Positions 26,259 through 38,846 of a DNA stretch of 64,000 bases are shown one piece after another; positions within the stretch are counted from its first letter, which is position 1, and the number at the start of each line of letters is the position of its first letter. This DNA comes from Stercorarius parasiticus (Eukaryota; Chordata; Aves; Charadriiformes; Stercorariidae). Made by a program: the position numbers and the translations under genes. The stretch lies in assembly GCA_013396915.1 (NCBI GenBank), contig VWZL01003475.1:62001-126000 (forward strand). Direction: 5' to 3'. The notes under the pieces were generated by a model that saw only the letters and a program-made list of their open reading frames with translations, ran no database searches and was not told the DNA's origin.

Positions 26259-26275
26259 AAAAAAAAAAAAAAAAA
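26259..26275. repeat. Poly-A tract (17 A)
   Basis: Seventeen consecutive A residues are followed by CA-rich sequence ('ccacaaaacaaacaatcc'). No LINE or SINE body precedes the tract on the plus strand, so it is treated as a simple-sequence run. Confidence 0.9.
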
Positions 26276-28377
26276 CCACAAAACAAACAATCCACCAAAC
26301 AGAATATCCTGACGTTGAGAAGGAAAGATGACTCTTTACCACGTACATTTAACAAAAGTTCTCAGCATTTCTGGAGCTAAGTTTTTTTTTTTTTTCCTCT
26401 AGATGGACTCATATTATCCTATTAAAGTACTATGTGCTTTTCCCTTTGTTAAACTGAGTTTCATCAAGTCAGCTTTCTACCAGAGCTGCCAAATGACACG
26501 TCCTTAAGGGCCCTTTTGAATGTTCCCAAGAGCCCTCCACCTCACACAGAGAACTCATGGTGGCAGCTCCTTTTGAAACACTTGGCAATGGGTATGTACT
26601 TCTTAGCTGTAACAAAACAACCACAGAGGCTGCATGGTGAGAAAGAAACAGAATGGCATGGGCATAAATTAGGAGAAAGAGCTAGTTTGTCGGTTGAACT
26701 AGAGCCTGATCGCATCTGTACCAGTTTTAGCTCATGTCTTTTCTGGAGAATGAAATGAATACAAGTTTCTTGCTTGGTTGTTTTTTGTGGGGTGTTTTTC
26801 TTTTTTCCTAGAGGATGCAGTGTTGGGAGAAAATCTACAGCAAGGGAAAGGAGGAGGAAAAAATTAAAAGTTACTGGCAGATGGAATATTTAGAAGAAGA
26901 AAAGTTCAGTGTCAGAAAAAAGTACCATTTTATAGCTCGTAGAAGAGAGAATAAGTGATTTCAAATCCAATTTACTTCTTAACCAGTTCAATTTGAAGCC
27001 ATTTTATCTTTAAGATGAGGTTGCACACTCAACAAGCTCGGCCCGGACATAAATGTCAAAAATTTCCCTTGTAAACTCAATCGGAGAAAGTAGTTAAGGT
27101 TTCTATCTGAAAGTAATGGCTAGAAAATAGCTGCTTGGTGTTGGGATGGAAACTGGGAGTTTTAGTTTCAATCAATCTCCCTAAGCTTTGGTGAGAGCTC
27201 AAGACTGCCAATCAACTAAGTTTGTGGCCAGTTAGTTATATGAGAGTGCTCTAGGATTTTCTGAATGTGTGAAAACAGTCACAAGAACTCCAGGGTTCCC
27301 CTATTGGGTAGTCCACAGTGGGTGTGGGCTCTGGAGTCTGACCTCTGCAGGAGCAGCCTGTGTATGGTAGCACAGAAGTCCGAGTGGTTGGCACTCTGCC
27401 TGCATCCTTTTGGAAGGTATCAAAGGTTATACACTTTTGCAATTTCTCATTTCAATTTGTTTTTCTAGGTAATTTACAAGCAGTTGTATGAAGAAATTTA
27501 GACCAGGGACGCTGAGCCAGCAAGAAGAGCAGACCCACTGTTTGGTTTTTGTTCTTTGGGCTTTTACTCTTTTAAAAGCAGTAGAAGGGGAAACAGAAAA
27601 AGAAAAAGAAAATGGAATCAGAGGGTATAATACAGTAGTGAATCATGGAAAAATGTCACACAGCTGGATAAGATAAACACACTGCTTTCTGTAAATGACT
27701 AAAGTTCCTTTAAACACTTGAATAAGGGATTGGTTTCACACTTGGTCTCTGAAAAAGTCACATTTTAGATGTCTCAAGTTGAACAACCCAAAAGAAACTT
27801 AAATAGCAAAAACCGTGCAAGTCAAAATTCAGCTTTTTCTTTGTCTTGAGCTGTATGTACATCTGCTTATGGAACACAGCACAAACTGTTCATTGTGCTG
27901 TGCTGAGTGGGAAATGAGGAATGAATGCGAAAGTGCACCAGTACTTAGTGATTTTTATTTTATTTTCATTTCTGATCCTCTTCATAGATGAAATGCTTGA
28001 GCCATTGAATATTTTAGTAGCTTTTAACACTTAATCTCAGTTTAAGTCTAGATTTAGGGATTAATTAAAAAAGAAAAGTTCTTTCCAGTTTGTTTTCAGT
28101 ATTGTTATGTGTTTAAGTTTCTCACTACAGTTGCTTTGGTTACCTGATTTCCAGTCCCTAATGTTTCTATTTCAGACCATTTCCCAGGATATATATGGTC
28201 ACAGACCTGATGAGGGGAATTGTATCCTTCCAGTACCTTTGGTGTTGAGGCATATGGTTAGTGTCATATTTACCATTGAGTCATGTACCAAGACCCGTCA
28301 TTGGTACTGTTAACAAAACTGGAAACCAGTTCCTATTAGGAGAAAAGAGCAGCATCTGATTGTTCTAGCATGATCAC

Positions 28378-28548
28378 GGATCAGGCTGCCCAGGGAAGTG
28401 GTTGAGGCACCATCCCTGGAGGTATTTAAAAGACGGGTAGGCATAGTGGTTAGAGATACGGTTTAGTGATGGTTTTTGTCAGAGTTAGGTTGATGGTTGG
28501 ACTAGATGATCTGAAAGGTCCCTTCCAACCTAGGCAATTCTATGATTC
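28378..28548 (+). mobile_element. CR1 LINE 3' end, plus orientation
   Basis: From 'ggatcaggctgcccaggg' through 'aggcaccatccctggaggt', 'ggttggactagatgatc' and 'ccttccaacc' to 'aattctatgattc', the order is that of the sense-strand 3' end of avian CR1. About 170 bp remain, 5'-truncated as usual. Only one clear copy of the terminal 'tatgattc' repeat is left. The orientation is opposite to that of the other CR1 pieces in the window. Its end lies about 200 bp before the possible exon on the minus strand. Confidence 0.9.
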
Positions 28549-28726
28549 AAAATATACTCCAATATAACTCTAACTTGCCTATTTAACAGTCATTTATCTT
28601 TGCTTAAAATTATCTGTAGTTATGGGGGCATTTTGTAAAAGTGTACCACACTACTCTTTATAACCTTTCCTTAGTAATACATTGGTTAGACCCTAATAGG
28701 CAAAGGGGCTTTTGAGTCATATAGCT

Positions 28727-28732
28727 TTTATT
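28727..28732 (-). promoter_or_regulatory. AATAAA after a candidate terminal frame
   Basis: The minus strand reads AATAAA 22 bases past the stop of the open frame at 28754-28946. If that frame is a terminal exon, this would be its polyadenylation signal. In DNA this A/T-rich the hexamer is common by chance, so its value depends on the exon being real. Confidence 0.1.
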
Positions 28733-28753
28733 TTACTTGTATTTTGTGGCTTT

Positions 28754-28946
28754 TTATGCATATGAAAACTGTAGATTATTATCTCTATGCTGCTTTGTAA
28801 CAAGCATAATATAGGTGTGGGTGTTTTTTTCAGTGACCATGTCCTGAAGCATGGCTTGCAATATCAAGTCACAGTACTTCTTGCTTAAAATTTGTGTGCA
28901 ATTAATATAAGGGGGTTTTGCCGCCTTCTGTTTTGATAGAGCTGAC
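28754..28946 (-). CDS. Possible coding exon of an unidentified protein
   Basis: On the minus strand a strong acceptor ('ccttaattctaatgacttacag') ends at 28947. One base completes a codon, and then 63 codons are open to a TAA at 28754-28756. The peptide starts SALSKQKAAKPPYINC and includes TQILSKKYCDLILQAMLQDM, which reads like a helical protein segment. The codons before the A-rich stretch near 28810 look more protein-like than those after it, and I find no good donor inside. It is therefore either a terminal exon (stop, then AATAAA) or a chance frame behind a good acceptor. A CpG-containing 'ggcggc' lies in the supposed coding part. I do not recognise a family. The entry phase differs from the exit phase of the 50.4 kb candidate, so at least one exon would be missing between them if they share a gene. 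Confidence 0.2.
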
Positions 28947-28948
28947 CT

Positions 28949-31900
28949 GTAAGTCATTAGAATTAAGGAATGATTTTTCATTTACTTAATTTAAGTATGG
29001 AGTCAGAATTACTTAGATTAGAACTAAAAGTAGCGAGTCAGTCTGTATGTTTTTCAATCTTTCTGAATACTACTGAATTTTTTATGGAGTGGGAATTTTG
29101 AATGGGTTTTTTGTCTTTACAGGAAAGTGCAATTGTTTTATGCCTTTATCTGGCCAGAATTGTATTCTTAGGCCAAGTCACTTTTGATTTAAAAAACTGA
29201 TACTTAGCTTGAACCGACTTCAGATACATATAAAAATACAACTTCTGTGTCTATTTATTTGTCTTAAAATGAGGAAAAATGGCGTTTGCTTGGTTAAATA
29301 ACTTGATAAGCACATAAGAGAGCATTTGTGGATCTCTGTATAACTTTCAGATTTCTAGTGTCAGGGCTGCACTACGTCTGTAGATCACACCCAGCCCAAA
29401 AATCTTCCAATTCATTCATCTTCACGTAGATTGTAGAAGACATGAGGCAAAGGGAAGCACAACTGTGCAAGACAAACAATTTTACTCCTTAAAATTGGGG
29501 CTCAAAAATGCCACTGAAAAACACAAAACTCAGCTGAATGTCTCCTAAACTGTCAACCATGCTGGGCCCTATTGCAGCTGCAATGCATGTGGTGCCTGCT
29601 CTTCTGCTCCAGCCCAGCTGAGTACATGCTGAAAGATGGAAAAGCCCAGACAAAGTTTGTCTAAGTAAGAGATGTGTAGAGCTGCTGCTTCTCTTTTTGG
29701 GTTCAGAGCAAAGATGAAATGGGGGATGAAAGACAAATGCTCCACCACAACCTGAAAGCAAAACAGTGAGATGTGATATGGAGGAAACAAGCGTATGTAT
29801 GGAACAGTTCATTTATTCCAGTTTCTCATCCAAGTTTGTTTCCCCATTGCTTGTAGTCCTATCAAAGCTTCAATCTAGCTAATAAAATGTAAATGTAATA
29901 CTAAATTACCATCTGCTGTCTCTGTGTTGTTAATCACAGTCTGAAAGAGCTGCAGATATGCAAGATGTGTGCAATTACTTCTGTCCATATAGCTCAATGT
30001 TACTGTCATAGGTGATGGAATGCCTGACAGGATAGCTACCCATGTGGCAGGTCAGCTGTTAGAGCCTTCCTTTCATTTACGCTACGTAATTAATTTTGAT
30101 TAATGCAGATAGTGATTTCCATGTATTATGCAGGCTCTGTATAAAATTAGGGCTCCTCTATTGACTAAAGTAGACCACAATCCATATATCTACACTTTGC
30201 ATTGGAAGGTAAACTAGAAGCAAGAGGGATGTACATCTATGTGAGCTTAGGAAGCCTCTGTGTTGCTCTCAGTATGGAAAGATGAGACTACAGCCTCATT
30301 GGCATTACTTCAGCATTTCTAATCTGATTAGGGTCTTGGTCAACAACACATTGGGGCTGCTATTCTGTTGTCCAGAGTATGAGGGGACAAGACTGAATAT
30401 TTCAGTCTTCTGAGTACATCAGCTCTTTATTTTTCTTACATATTTTTGACAGAACAAGGTGGCTGTGCTTCATTTCCCAGTTAGAGGGTAGAGGTTAAAC
30501 ACCTAACCTAACCCTTTCTTTTATTTTGCATACTTTTTTCTTTCATGACTTGGAATATCCTTTGGGATATGCATATGCTGGAAGAAAAATCAATGACCCA
30601 GAACACTGGTGTTCTACTTAAAAATTACATCTCTCTTTGTAAGGTCTGCTGGCTCCTGCTTTTGGGGTGCTTTCAGAAGCTTCCTGTTCTTTCTGCTGCT
30701 GTACCAAATCAATGTCAAAATGGACAGGGTACAGGTTTATAGTCCCATTGACTTTGCTCTTTTAGAAGAAATTTTTATTCTGAAGACTAACTCTTGTTTC
30801 TGCAATATCATTTGGATCAAGAAAGCCCTGTTGTTTTTTTTTCTTCCTGAGTCAGCAACCTGTTTCTCAGGGTCTTTCTTTGAAGGTCTTCCTGAATGGA
30901 GAGTCACAGCCGAAGCAGTAAGAGGCTTATTTTAAAAGTAAGTGCAAAGCAAACAAGATGCTAACTTTGCCAATAGATATTCTCAGAAAAAATAAATCCT
31001 TTTAGGTTTGCCATTGAGCCAATGAGTAGGTGAGCAGGTGAACTCAACTGTCTAGCACTGAGAAATTATATAGTCTTTCTAGGTGAAAAAAGTTATATGA
31101 GGGATCTCTAGTGATATTCTTTCTTGTTCTTTTAACCTATATTTTCTATTTTCTTATTTCATTAATTTATTCCAAATTATACTCTCCTAAGTAATTTTTT
31201 ATAATCTTCTCCTTCCAGCATGTTTTACATGCTGCAGATCTTTATGGATGGCTATCAAGTCAAAGTTTTGCTGTCAAATAACCAAACAATCTTTTTTCAG
31301 TTAAGTCCTTAATTAGCCTTTCCATAATTTTCTTTGTGCTTTTATTATCTGAATCCAGCTTGCCTATGTTCTGTTAATGATGTGCAAAGATCAAAAGATA
31401 GTCTTAACAGTTGCAGGCTCACACAAGCTGCAAATTCTTTTCTTTGTGTATTCTGACTGGTCCTAATAAGTGTCTTGAGTGTTGCTCAAGAGTGAACTTC
31501 CCTGGAGAGTCTTGCAGTCAACCCTACTTGTTGTGTTTAGTTTTTGGTGTTGTGTTTTAGAAGCACATGGACGAGATGCATTTCAGATCAAACTAAATTG
31601 GAACACACACTCTGAATGTACTCCACTGTTTAATCATCAGGCTAGACAGGAGTCATTACGAAGTAAAACAAGATAGTCAAAATGTGTATAATGTGGCTGT
31701 CAGGTGTCTAGCTGGCTATTTTGCTCTACAGATCTGGTCTTTTGGGGTTCCGCTGTTGCTAAAGTAGACAATACCATGTAGCTCATCTAGATCAGAGTCT
31801 AAAAAGCACGGCAACATCAACATGGCACACTGTCTGAGCAAATAAACTGTGCAGGCTGTAAATATTTCTACCAAAATTTAGCATGCGAGTAGTCTGAAAG

Positions 31901-34064
31901 TAAGTTTGAGATTCCTTATTGATCCTATCCGTGGTACACCAATACAAGTAGAAATATTTTTTACTATATAAAAATATACTACTAAGATATGGTAAATTCT
32001 AGTGATGTGAAAATGCGGACTTGCTCATTCATAAAATATTTTTAAAGAAATTAATCTGTGTAGCCATTGGTCTAGTCTAACTTTTGTCTCTACTTCCAAA
32101 TACAAGTTTGTGCCTGTGAATATTCTCATTAGATGGTATATGTACTTTCAGAAAAAATGGATATCATGCCTGTGCATGGAATAGTACCAACTGAAACATG
32201 AGAACACAATTATCTGACATTACTTCCGAGTTAAGAATTATGTCTAATTGAACTTTGATTCACTCAACACAAAACTGAAAAATGAGAGTACTTGCACATT
32301 TCATCTTTCTCAAATACTAGAGAAGCCATTGGATATCTCAGTACTGTCATGTGGGGTAGAAATATTTCTTAATAGAAGTAAGAACTCATCACAGTGACAA
32401 AATAAAACATGATTTATCGGTTTGACATCTGCCCAATGTTTTGCTTTATGAAGCACTTAATTAGATCTGCTATTGCTGTAAATCTTCCATATAACAATAT
32501 GTGTAATTTGTTCCAAATAGTTCACAAATGTATTAATGGATTCCATTTAGCTGGCTGGCTCTGTATCAGTCATAGTGGAGAAATCCATTATGCACTGGGA
32601 AAGGAAATTTAATAGAAGGGATGGTAAAAACTAAGTGGACAGTTATGGTAGGTGATAATCCTAAATGAAGGATTTTTAAGATGTGCTTCATAAGTCAGTT
32701 GTGATCTCTTCATATACAAAACAATGTATATACAGCAATATTGATATGCTGAATCACTTTATGTAATATTAAGCAGACATAAGTCTACAAAAATTAATTG
32801 TCTTGACCTCTTTTATTGCTTCTAAAGATTTCTTCTTGACATATTTTACAATTAAGACTTTCCTCGAAATTTCTGTATTGAGATTATTTCAAGGTCTTTA
32901 TACTTATGAGCCATAAATTAATAGTGCATTAATTGTGATTTTTAAACATTATGTAACAATTTTATTTGGGCCATAGGTGACTTCACTTCCATTTTCAGTG
33001 TAGCATATGTCTAATTGCATCGTAATGATACTGTCAAAAAAGAAACTACCTGTCCTATTAATCTTACTTTTGATCAACAGACGGACAGAAGGAAGTTACA
33101 TATTTTATTAAGCCTTTGATATGTTTTCTATGTAATTCTACCAGCTGCATGAAAAGCTGCTTTGATATTTGAAATGTACTTTTGTTGTCGATGTTAGTAG
33201 CATATAATTAGACAAAATGTAATGGTCCACCTGCCAGAAGCAGGAATGTGGATTTCACATAGGAGAAACACCCAGTACCTTTTGGCCTAATAAAACCCTC
33301 CTCCATGGTTTGGATAACATAGAAGGCTTAAATATGTAGAGAAGTGTGGCAAGACTGGTTTTGCTAGTAGTTATACAGAAAATATGAGCAAAACTAAGAA
33401 TTCCTGGTTACCTTGGAGCTTGGAAGAAGGCTTCATGTGCCCTGTAAATAGTATCTTTTCTAATATATGTATTTTATTGCTTAAAAAAAAGATTAGTATA
33501 CCCACCAACCATCACAAAAATGTAAATTATATATAAAAGCAGTTTAACTAAGCTGAAATAACATCTGTATTTGAAGTTTAGAACTGTGTATATTGTGACA
33601 TTCATGCTATTAAAGGTTCTAATCAGCCATTTATTTTTCAGTATATCTTAGAAAGGCTGAGACTGTATGTTTAAAAAGCATTGGTGACTCTCTGTCTCAT
33701 CTTCACTTTACTTCACTCATTGCTCCCCAATCCCAATCCTAAAAGACATTAACTTCATTCCATTCTCAGCAAATAAAGGAAAAAAGCAGACTGTTCTGTT
33801 AAAAATGAGAAAATAGAAGAATTTCAGGAGAACAATATTACCACTTATCTGCATCAGAAACTCAATAGCAGTGACATTTTCCAAAAGAAAACATATATTC
33901 AAAAAACTTGTCAGGGTTCATAGGAAGTGATATTAATTTGCTGAGAAAATTATTATTTTAAAAAGCTTCTTTTTTTTTTTTATTAATGAAGTTTCAAACA
34001 TTCAGTTCTGTCATGGTTGCTCACTATTCTGTAAGGAAATGCTGGTACGAAACATTTGCAGACC
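28949..34064. other. Non-coding sequence, no gene recognised
   Basis: Frames at 29489-29812 (minus, 107 codons) and 30609-30935 (plus, 108 codons) are the longest here. Their peptides are rich in Ser, Leu, Phe and Cys, lack known motifs and have no supporting splice sites. No repeats of known family were seen. Confidence 0.45.
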
Positions 34065-34152
34065 TTTTTACCAAAAAGTAGTAGTAGATCTTTTTACCAA
34101 AGATGTACTTTTTACCAAAAAGTAGTAGTAGATCTTTTTACCAAAGGTGTAC
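34065..34152. repeat. Tandem duplication, 44-bp unit, two copies
   Basis: Unit 1 (34065-34108) and unit 2 (34109-34152) both begin 'tttttaccaaaaagtagtag' and end 'ttttaccaaag' plus 'atgtac' or 'gtgtac'. They are identical at 43 of 44 positions, and the difference is A versus G near the end. Within each unit 'tttttaccaaa' itself occurs twice, so the unit has internal half-repeat structure. The near identity points to a recent duplication that may vary in copy number between individuals. Confidence 0.92.
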
Positions 34153-36889
34153 TAGATCGTTATTTTAACTTACTGGAAATGTGTCTACTTGAATTCTATA
34201 AAATTTTATATTAACAGTAACAAAACTTCCACTTTATTTTAAGATTTTTTCTTTAACTGTCAATGCTACATATTGTATCATGAGGGTGAAAGTCTAGTTT
34301 TTGAAATAACTTGAGCATGTTTTGCTCAGATTACACAAGAACTTTGTGTTCACCGAGATGAAGCAGAACAACCACATCCAGCTAGTGCTTGCAGTCTCTG
34401 CTGGTCACTTGCTACTGGGTTCAGCCACATTACACTTCCGCATAGAATTATTTTTTTTTCCTGCAGAAACCTAATTTCCACAAAAAAGATAAAATGTGGT
34501 AAATATTTTACATATTCTCAAACATGATTTGATGCTGAAGGAGAGCAATCTCACAAATAGGTTATGAACCTTGTGAGAGCAGGAAATGTTCCAGTCCAGG
34601 TCAAGTGTGACATGACCAGAACAATTTAGCTTCATAATCAAAATAGTTACCTATGAAATATATTACTTCCCCAGTAAATAAAGGAAATAAGATCAATCCT
34701 CTTAATGAAAGGGAGGATAGTCAATTTACAGTCAGCGTTTCCAAGAGTGAATAATAACTTGAATTCTTTTGAAGTGGATGAGAAAGAAGTCTGAAATAAC
34801 TATCTATCAAGAACCGGACTTTCACATTTCTCAGGTTCTATATTGAAAACTAAACATGTCCCAAGTTGTTACTTGTTAAGGAAAATCTTAGACTTCTCAA
34901 TTCCTTGCAATTTATGGTGTCTAGTCCTCTCAATCTTACTGTGTAGTACCAGCAAGAGCCTACTATATTCATTAGAATATTTTTATCTTGTGTAATGAAT
35001 CTGCTAAACAATTTTGTCATCTAGATCTTTCAAGTATCTCTTCAGATCACTGAGTCAATGTATACCAAACTTTTTGATGACTAAAAAAAACCACCAAAGA
35101 ACTGAAGGGAATCATTACCCAAGAGATTCAGTAGAATAAATGGCAATCTGTAATGTCAAAGATAGATACTACCAAACATCCCATTGAAAATGCTTTGAAA
35201 ACAAATGCACTTGGAAGTGCAAATGATTACTTATAAATGAGACTTTTTAAAGTGTAATTAAGTAGTCAAAGATGCAAATAAGCACCTGACTAATTTGATA
35301 TCACTGAGTTGAATTCTTTGAAAAAATCCTATTTTCTGCCTATTTGCATCTTTGTTATTAAACAAGTCTGCTGTTCTAAATCAGACATTGTACACTTACT
35401 GTAAATTCTCATTGTATTTATGGAAGTGTAATGTAAGCAGGGAGAGAGGAATTTCAGTCTTTCCTGCCCTGAGATAATTTTGCTCAAAATTATTGTCATT
35501 ACAAAAACTAACGTTATGCATTCTGTAGGAGAGAGGAATTTCTGTTGGCTTGAGGGAGCAATAAATTATGTACGTGTCATAATTAGCAACATTAGAATGC
35601 ATTATTTATAAGGATAGAAACACTTCCAGTAACTTGACATTCAGGTGTTGCATGTGATGGTAGGTATAAACAGAGTATGTAATTGTTAAATCCCCAAGGG
35701 GAGGTCATGACTCGCACTGTCTCAATAAATTTGGAGGAGTTAGTTGCTGCAAATATTTGCTAATTAAAAGAAAATGTTCAATCAGAAAACAATTCATAAT
35801 TAAAATAACACTTTCTTATGAAAGATGGTGAAAAACTAGTCAGCAAGTTACAACAAAGATTACCTGATAAATACATCATAACCACATTTCCTTTCAAAAT
35901 CAGCTTTGTAGATGGTACTTGTAGGCTTGGGTATTTGGGTACTAATTTAGGAGGATGTTTTTCATTTATTTGGATTAATGAAACTTCTGCCAAACCTGAT
36001 CAGTTCAAATATTTTGCTAACTCCAAGTTGATATCCTAGAGAGGAGTTTTTAATCAAACTCCAGCTGGAGCGGGGAATGGGATACTGGGAAAAGCTTGCT
36101 CTGGTTCTGAATTATTACAAAAATGAAATCCAGTCAGTAATATTCATAACAAACCTTTTTTTTCACAGCTCACTATTAGCTTTACCTTCTAAAGGTGGAG
36201 CAGTGTCAGATGTGAAGGGGCAGCTTTGACCCACCGTATGTAAATGAAACTTGGTAGTTCACCAGACAATTTACTATACATGGGGTGTTTTTGTTTTGTA
36301 ATATGTTTATGCCAGTTCTCAAGTACTTCTAAATTTTACTGTAAGTATTGTAATTGCTTGTGGATTATTTTCAAGATAAGATAGAACTTAATTGTCCCAC
36401 TAAAAATCCTTTCATGAAGGAAGACAAAATGGTAGATTAAATGAACTTAAGTCTCAACGGTGCATTAAAATCGGGCAAGCTAGAGAAACGTGTGTATTGC
36501 ATATACCTATATAAACCACATGTAAGAGTTAAAGTTGAGGTAAGAATTCCAACGAATACCTATTGACACTCACACAATAACAGTATGCTTGCTTATTAAT
36601 TTTGCTTAAGATAACTGTATTACCTTTGAGTATTGGAAAGCACAGTTCAGTTTTTAAGATATATTTTCAAATAGGCGATACTTAAAGCACACATTTATGC
36701 TTGTTAAACAAGATGGGAGAATGACCTTTTGCCCCAGCTTGTATGGGCTGCCCTAAACCAAGAAATTGTGTATTAAAACCCACTGTTTTGGAGTAAATAG
36801 GAATATAATCTTTCCAAACAAAAAGACCCTTGTGATACCCACAAACATAAAGCTATTTTACAAGCTGAGTCTTTTTGTTACTAGAACTC
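34153..36889. other. Non-coding sequence with a short exact repeat
   Basis: A 15-base word 'ggagagaggaatttc' occurs at 35441-35455 and again at 35528-35542. The interval 35778-36039 has long open frames on both strands (71 and 73 codons). The minus one has splice-like borders at 35864 and 35995, but evidence is too weak to call an exon, and it is discussed among the rejected items. Confidence 0.4.
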
Positions 36890-37290
36890 TCTGAAGCAAC
36901 TAAGTTGCAAAGTTTAATTTCTGCTTGAATATATGAAAGCTGCTGGGATGCACTCCATACAAGGTGCACCCATGGAAAAAATGGGACATGTAGAGAGAGG
37001 AGAAGGAAGCTTGTAATTGCTAGGCTATTAGCCTAGTAAAGAGCAAACTGCCATTTGGCTCTTGTGATTGACTTATGACTGGGAGAGCAGAGGGTTGCAC
37101 TCTGGGTGTTTCTCTGCAGTAATAAGCAGCAGAATTAGTCCTCTAAGTTGGCTGTAGTCCGGCTGTCTTGTCAGCAGCTGGCAGACACAGTGTAATCAAT
37201 TTTGCATCTTTTACAACTTATGTGTTCAATTTAGAAAATGAATATGAAAATGATCCACATTTCCCCAAGAGATGAAGACTGAAATAAACT
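36890..37290. other. Candidate conserved non-coding element
   Basis: This block has mixed composition and few homopolymers, and includes the palindrome 'ctaggctattagcctag' (37020-37036), 'gtgattgacttatgac', 'tcagcagctggcag' (an E-box) and 'gtgtaatcaattttgc' (a homeodomain core). No frame runs through it. The texture is like amniote enhancers in gene-poor DNA. The call rests on appearance only. Confidence 0.2.
37020..37036. repeat. Perfect 17-base palindrome
   Basis: The sequence 'ctaggctattagcctag' has 8-base arms around a single central T. It could bind a dimeric factor or be chance. It lies in a stretch of otherwise regulatory-looking DNA. Confidence 0.85.
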
Positions 37291-38846
37291 TTTATCATTA
37301 AGCAATTTTAATAATAAATAAGGGAAAAGGCATGTGTTCAAATATAGCGTAAGTCTATGCGCGTCACTGTTTACTCTGCATCTAATGCAGAGGTAGTCTG
37401 AATGCTCTGTTTGTTCATCCTTTTCTTAATCTTCAATGCGGAAAGGCTTTCTCCAGGAGATTCTTTTGTCTGTTATTTCATTTTGACTCTAAAAAAGACA
37501 AGTCTTTTTCAATTCATAGAGTAGCTTAACTAATTGAGCTATTCTGGTTGGGGAGTTCATACCTGGCAAGTCTTATCTTGGTCCCTAATGATTTTGCAGT
37601 TTCAGGGAGAAGTAATGCTCTGATTGAGAGGCATATTGAGTTGCTGCATTTTGGTAGCCCTCAGAGGTAGACTGGGAAGTTGGATTTTCATCTCTCTGCC
37701 CTACCCTTATCTTATTATGCAGCGCTATTTGCTACTTACAAGTATCACAAGGAGGCTGATAGCTACCAAATCTTCCATCCCAGGCTGGTGTTCACCATAA
37801 AGACTAATTCATGAGACCAGGCATGTATTTGGTGTATTGGCAGCCAGAGTAATCCAGCCTGTTAGCTGTTATGCCCTCTACTGTGATACTCCCCTGATCC
37901 TGCTTCATGGTGCCAGACCAATGCTGTGTTGGTTTTTAGTAGTGCTGCACCCCTGGGACTGCCTGCCAGGGCTGAACCATGTCTCAGGCTGTTACTGTAA
38001 ATTTTTATTCCAGGAAACATTGCTCAATGCTCTAGCTACTTCTTGTTAAGGCCATACATCTTATTTCCTTCTTTAAGGTGTAAACAATAGTTCTATCGTT
38101 GATCTGGGGGAAGAAATACTGTAACTGGTGTGTTGTCATTCAGATCTTGTCTGACTGCATTGTTGTTGTGTCTTTTTGTTGCCCTTCTGTTGTCTGACCA
38201 CATTATGTCTCATCTCATGTCTGGTTGACATGAATTTTTTTGTTTTGTAGTGAAGCAAAACTTCAGTGACTATAGTACAGAGGCACCATTTATCTAATTA
38301 GAAATCATGAAATTCCCTGAGTCCTATGTGGCTTTTAGAAAGTCAGCTATACAGCCTAGCTTTAGCAAATTAGCCTGCCTAAAACTCTGCTTTCACCCAA
38401 AGTCCTTTATTAGGACTTAGAGTTTATTGATTAGAGATTATTGATGCTTCATTTCTTGCATGCAATACACGTAATATGATATTCTGTCAATAAGGTTTAG
38501 GTGGTCTTTGTAGAATATACCCTTTTATGTCCTTGAGATTTATAGGGTTTCTTCTCTGGAGTATCTAACATGACAGAATGCTTAATTCAAGTGACTCATG
38601 CAGTTTGTGCTTCTGTTTCCTGTATTGCAAACTTTTAATTTAAGTATCAATAGTATAGGCTGTACTTGTAAATTTTCCAACTTCTCGTTCTTTTACTCAA
38701 TTCACTTAGATTTGTCTAAAGAGCAATGCCTGTGTCATAATAACAGATATTGATCCCCAAGACAAAAAAAATTTTTTTCAACTGTACTCTGTAATGTTAG
38801 ATGTTTTCTAAATAGTCTGATTCACATTTAAGGCAGACAGGACTTT
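37291..38846. other. Non-coding sequence, no gene recognised
   Basis: It includes a GC-richer patch at about 37780-38050 with a 70-codon plus-strand frame whose peptide has no recognisable motif. No splice sites of quality bound it. Confidence 0.4.

Larger units (their letters stand above)
16782..28377. other. Non-coding AT-rich sequence, no gene recognised
   Basis: About 11.6 kb hold no convincing exon. Contents are A/T homopolymers (11 A at 18445-18455 followed by CAA/CAAA words, 17 A at 26259-26275 followed by 'ccacaaaacaaacaatcc'), scattered short frames, and a regulatory-looking block near 19430-19560. The A-rich tails followed by CA-rich sequence look like simple-sequence growth, because no retroposon body precedes them. 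Frames at 22247-22504 (minus), 24290-24492 (minus) and 24504-24761 (plus) were read and show no recognisable protein. Confidence 0.45.

Noticed and set aside
29489..29812. Longest uninterrupted minus-strand frame in its region (107 codons)
   Set aside because: Composition is low-information (Ser, Leu, Phe, Cys), there are no motifs or splice sites, and an overlapping frame in another phase is also open.
35864..35995. Minus-strand 132-base segment (VSLIQINEKHPPKLVPKYPS...) with a CAG|GTAATC donor, phase 1 to 1, which would fit after the 50.4 kb candidate
   Set aside because: The acceptor has almost no pyrimidine tract and the opposite strand is open over the same span, so coding status is undecided. 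It is worth including in any protein search.
35818..36039. Plus-strand 73-codon frame beginning MKDGEKLVSKLQQRL
   Set aside because: Moderately protein-like but no known family, no Kozak or splice support, and overlapped by an opposite-strand frame.
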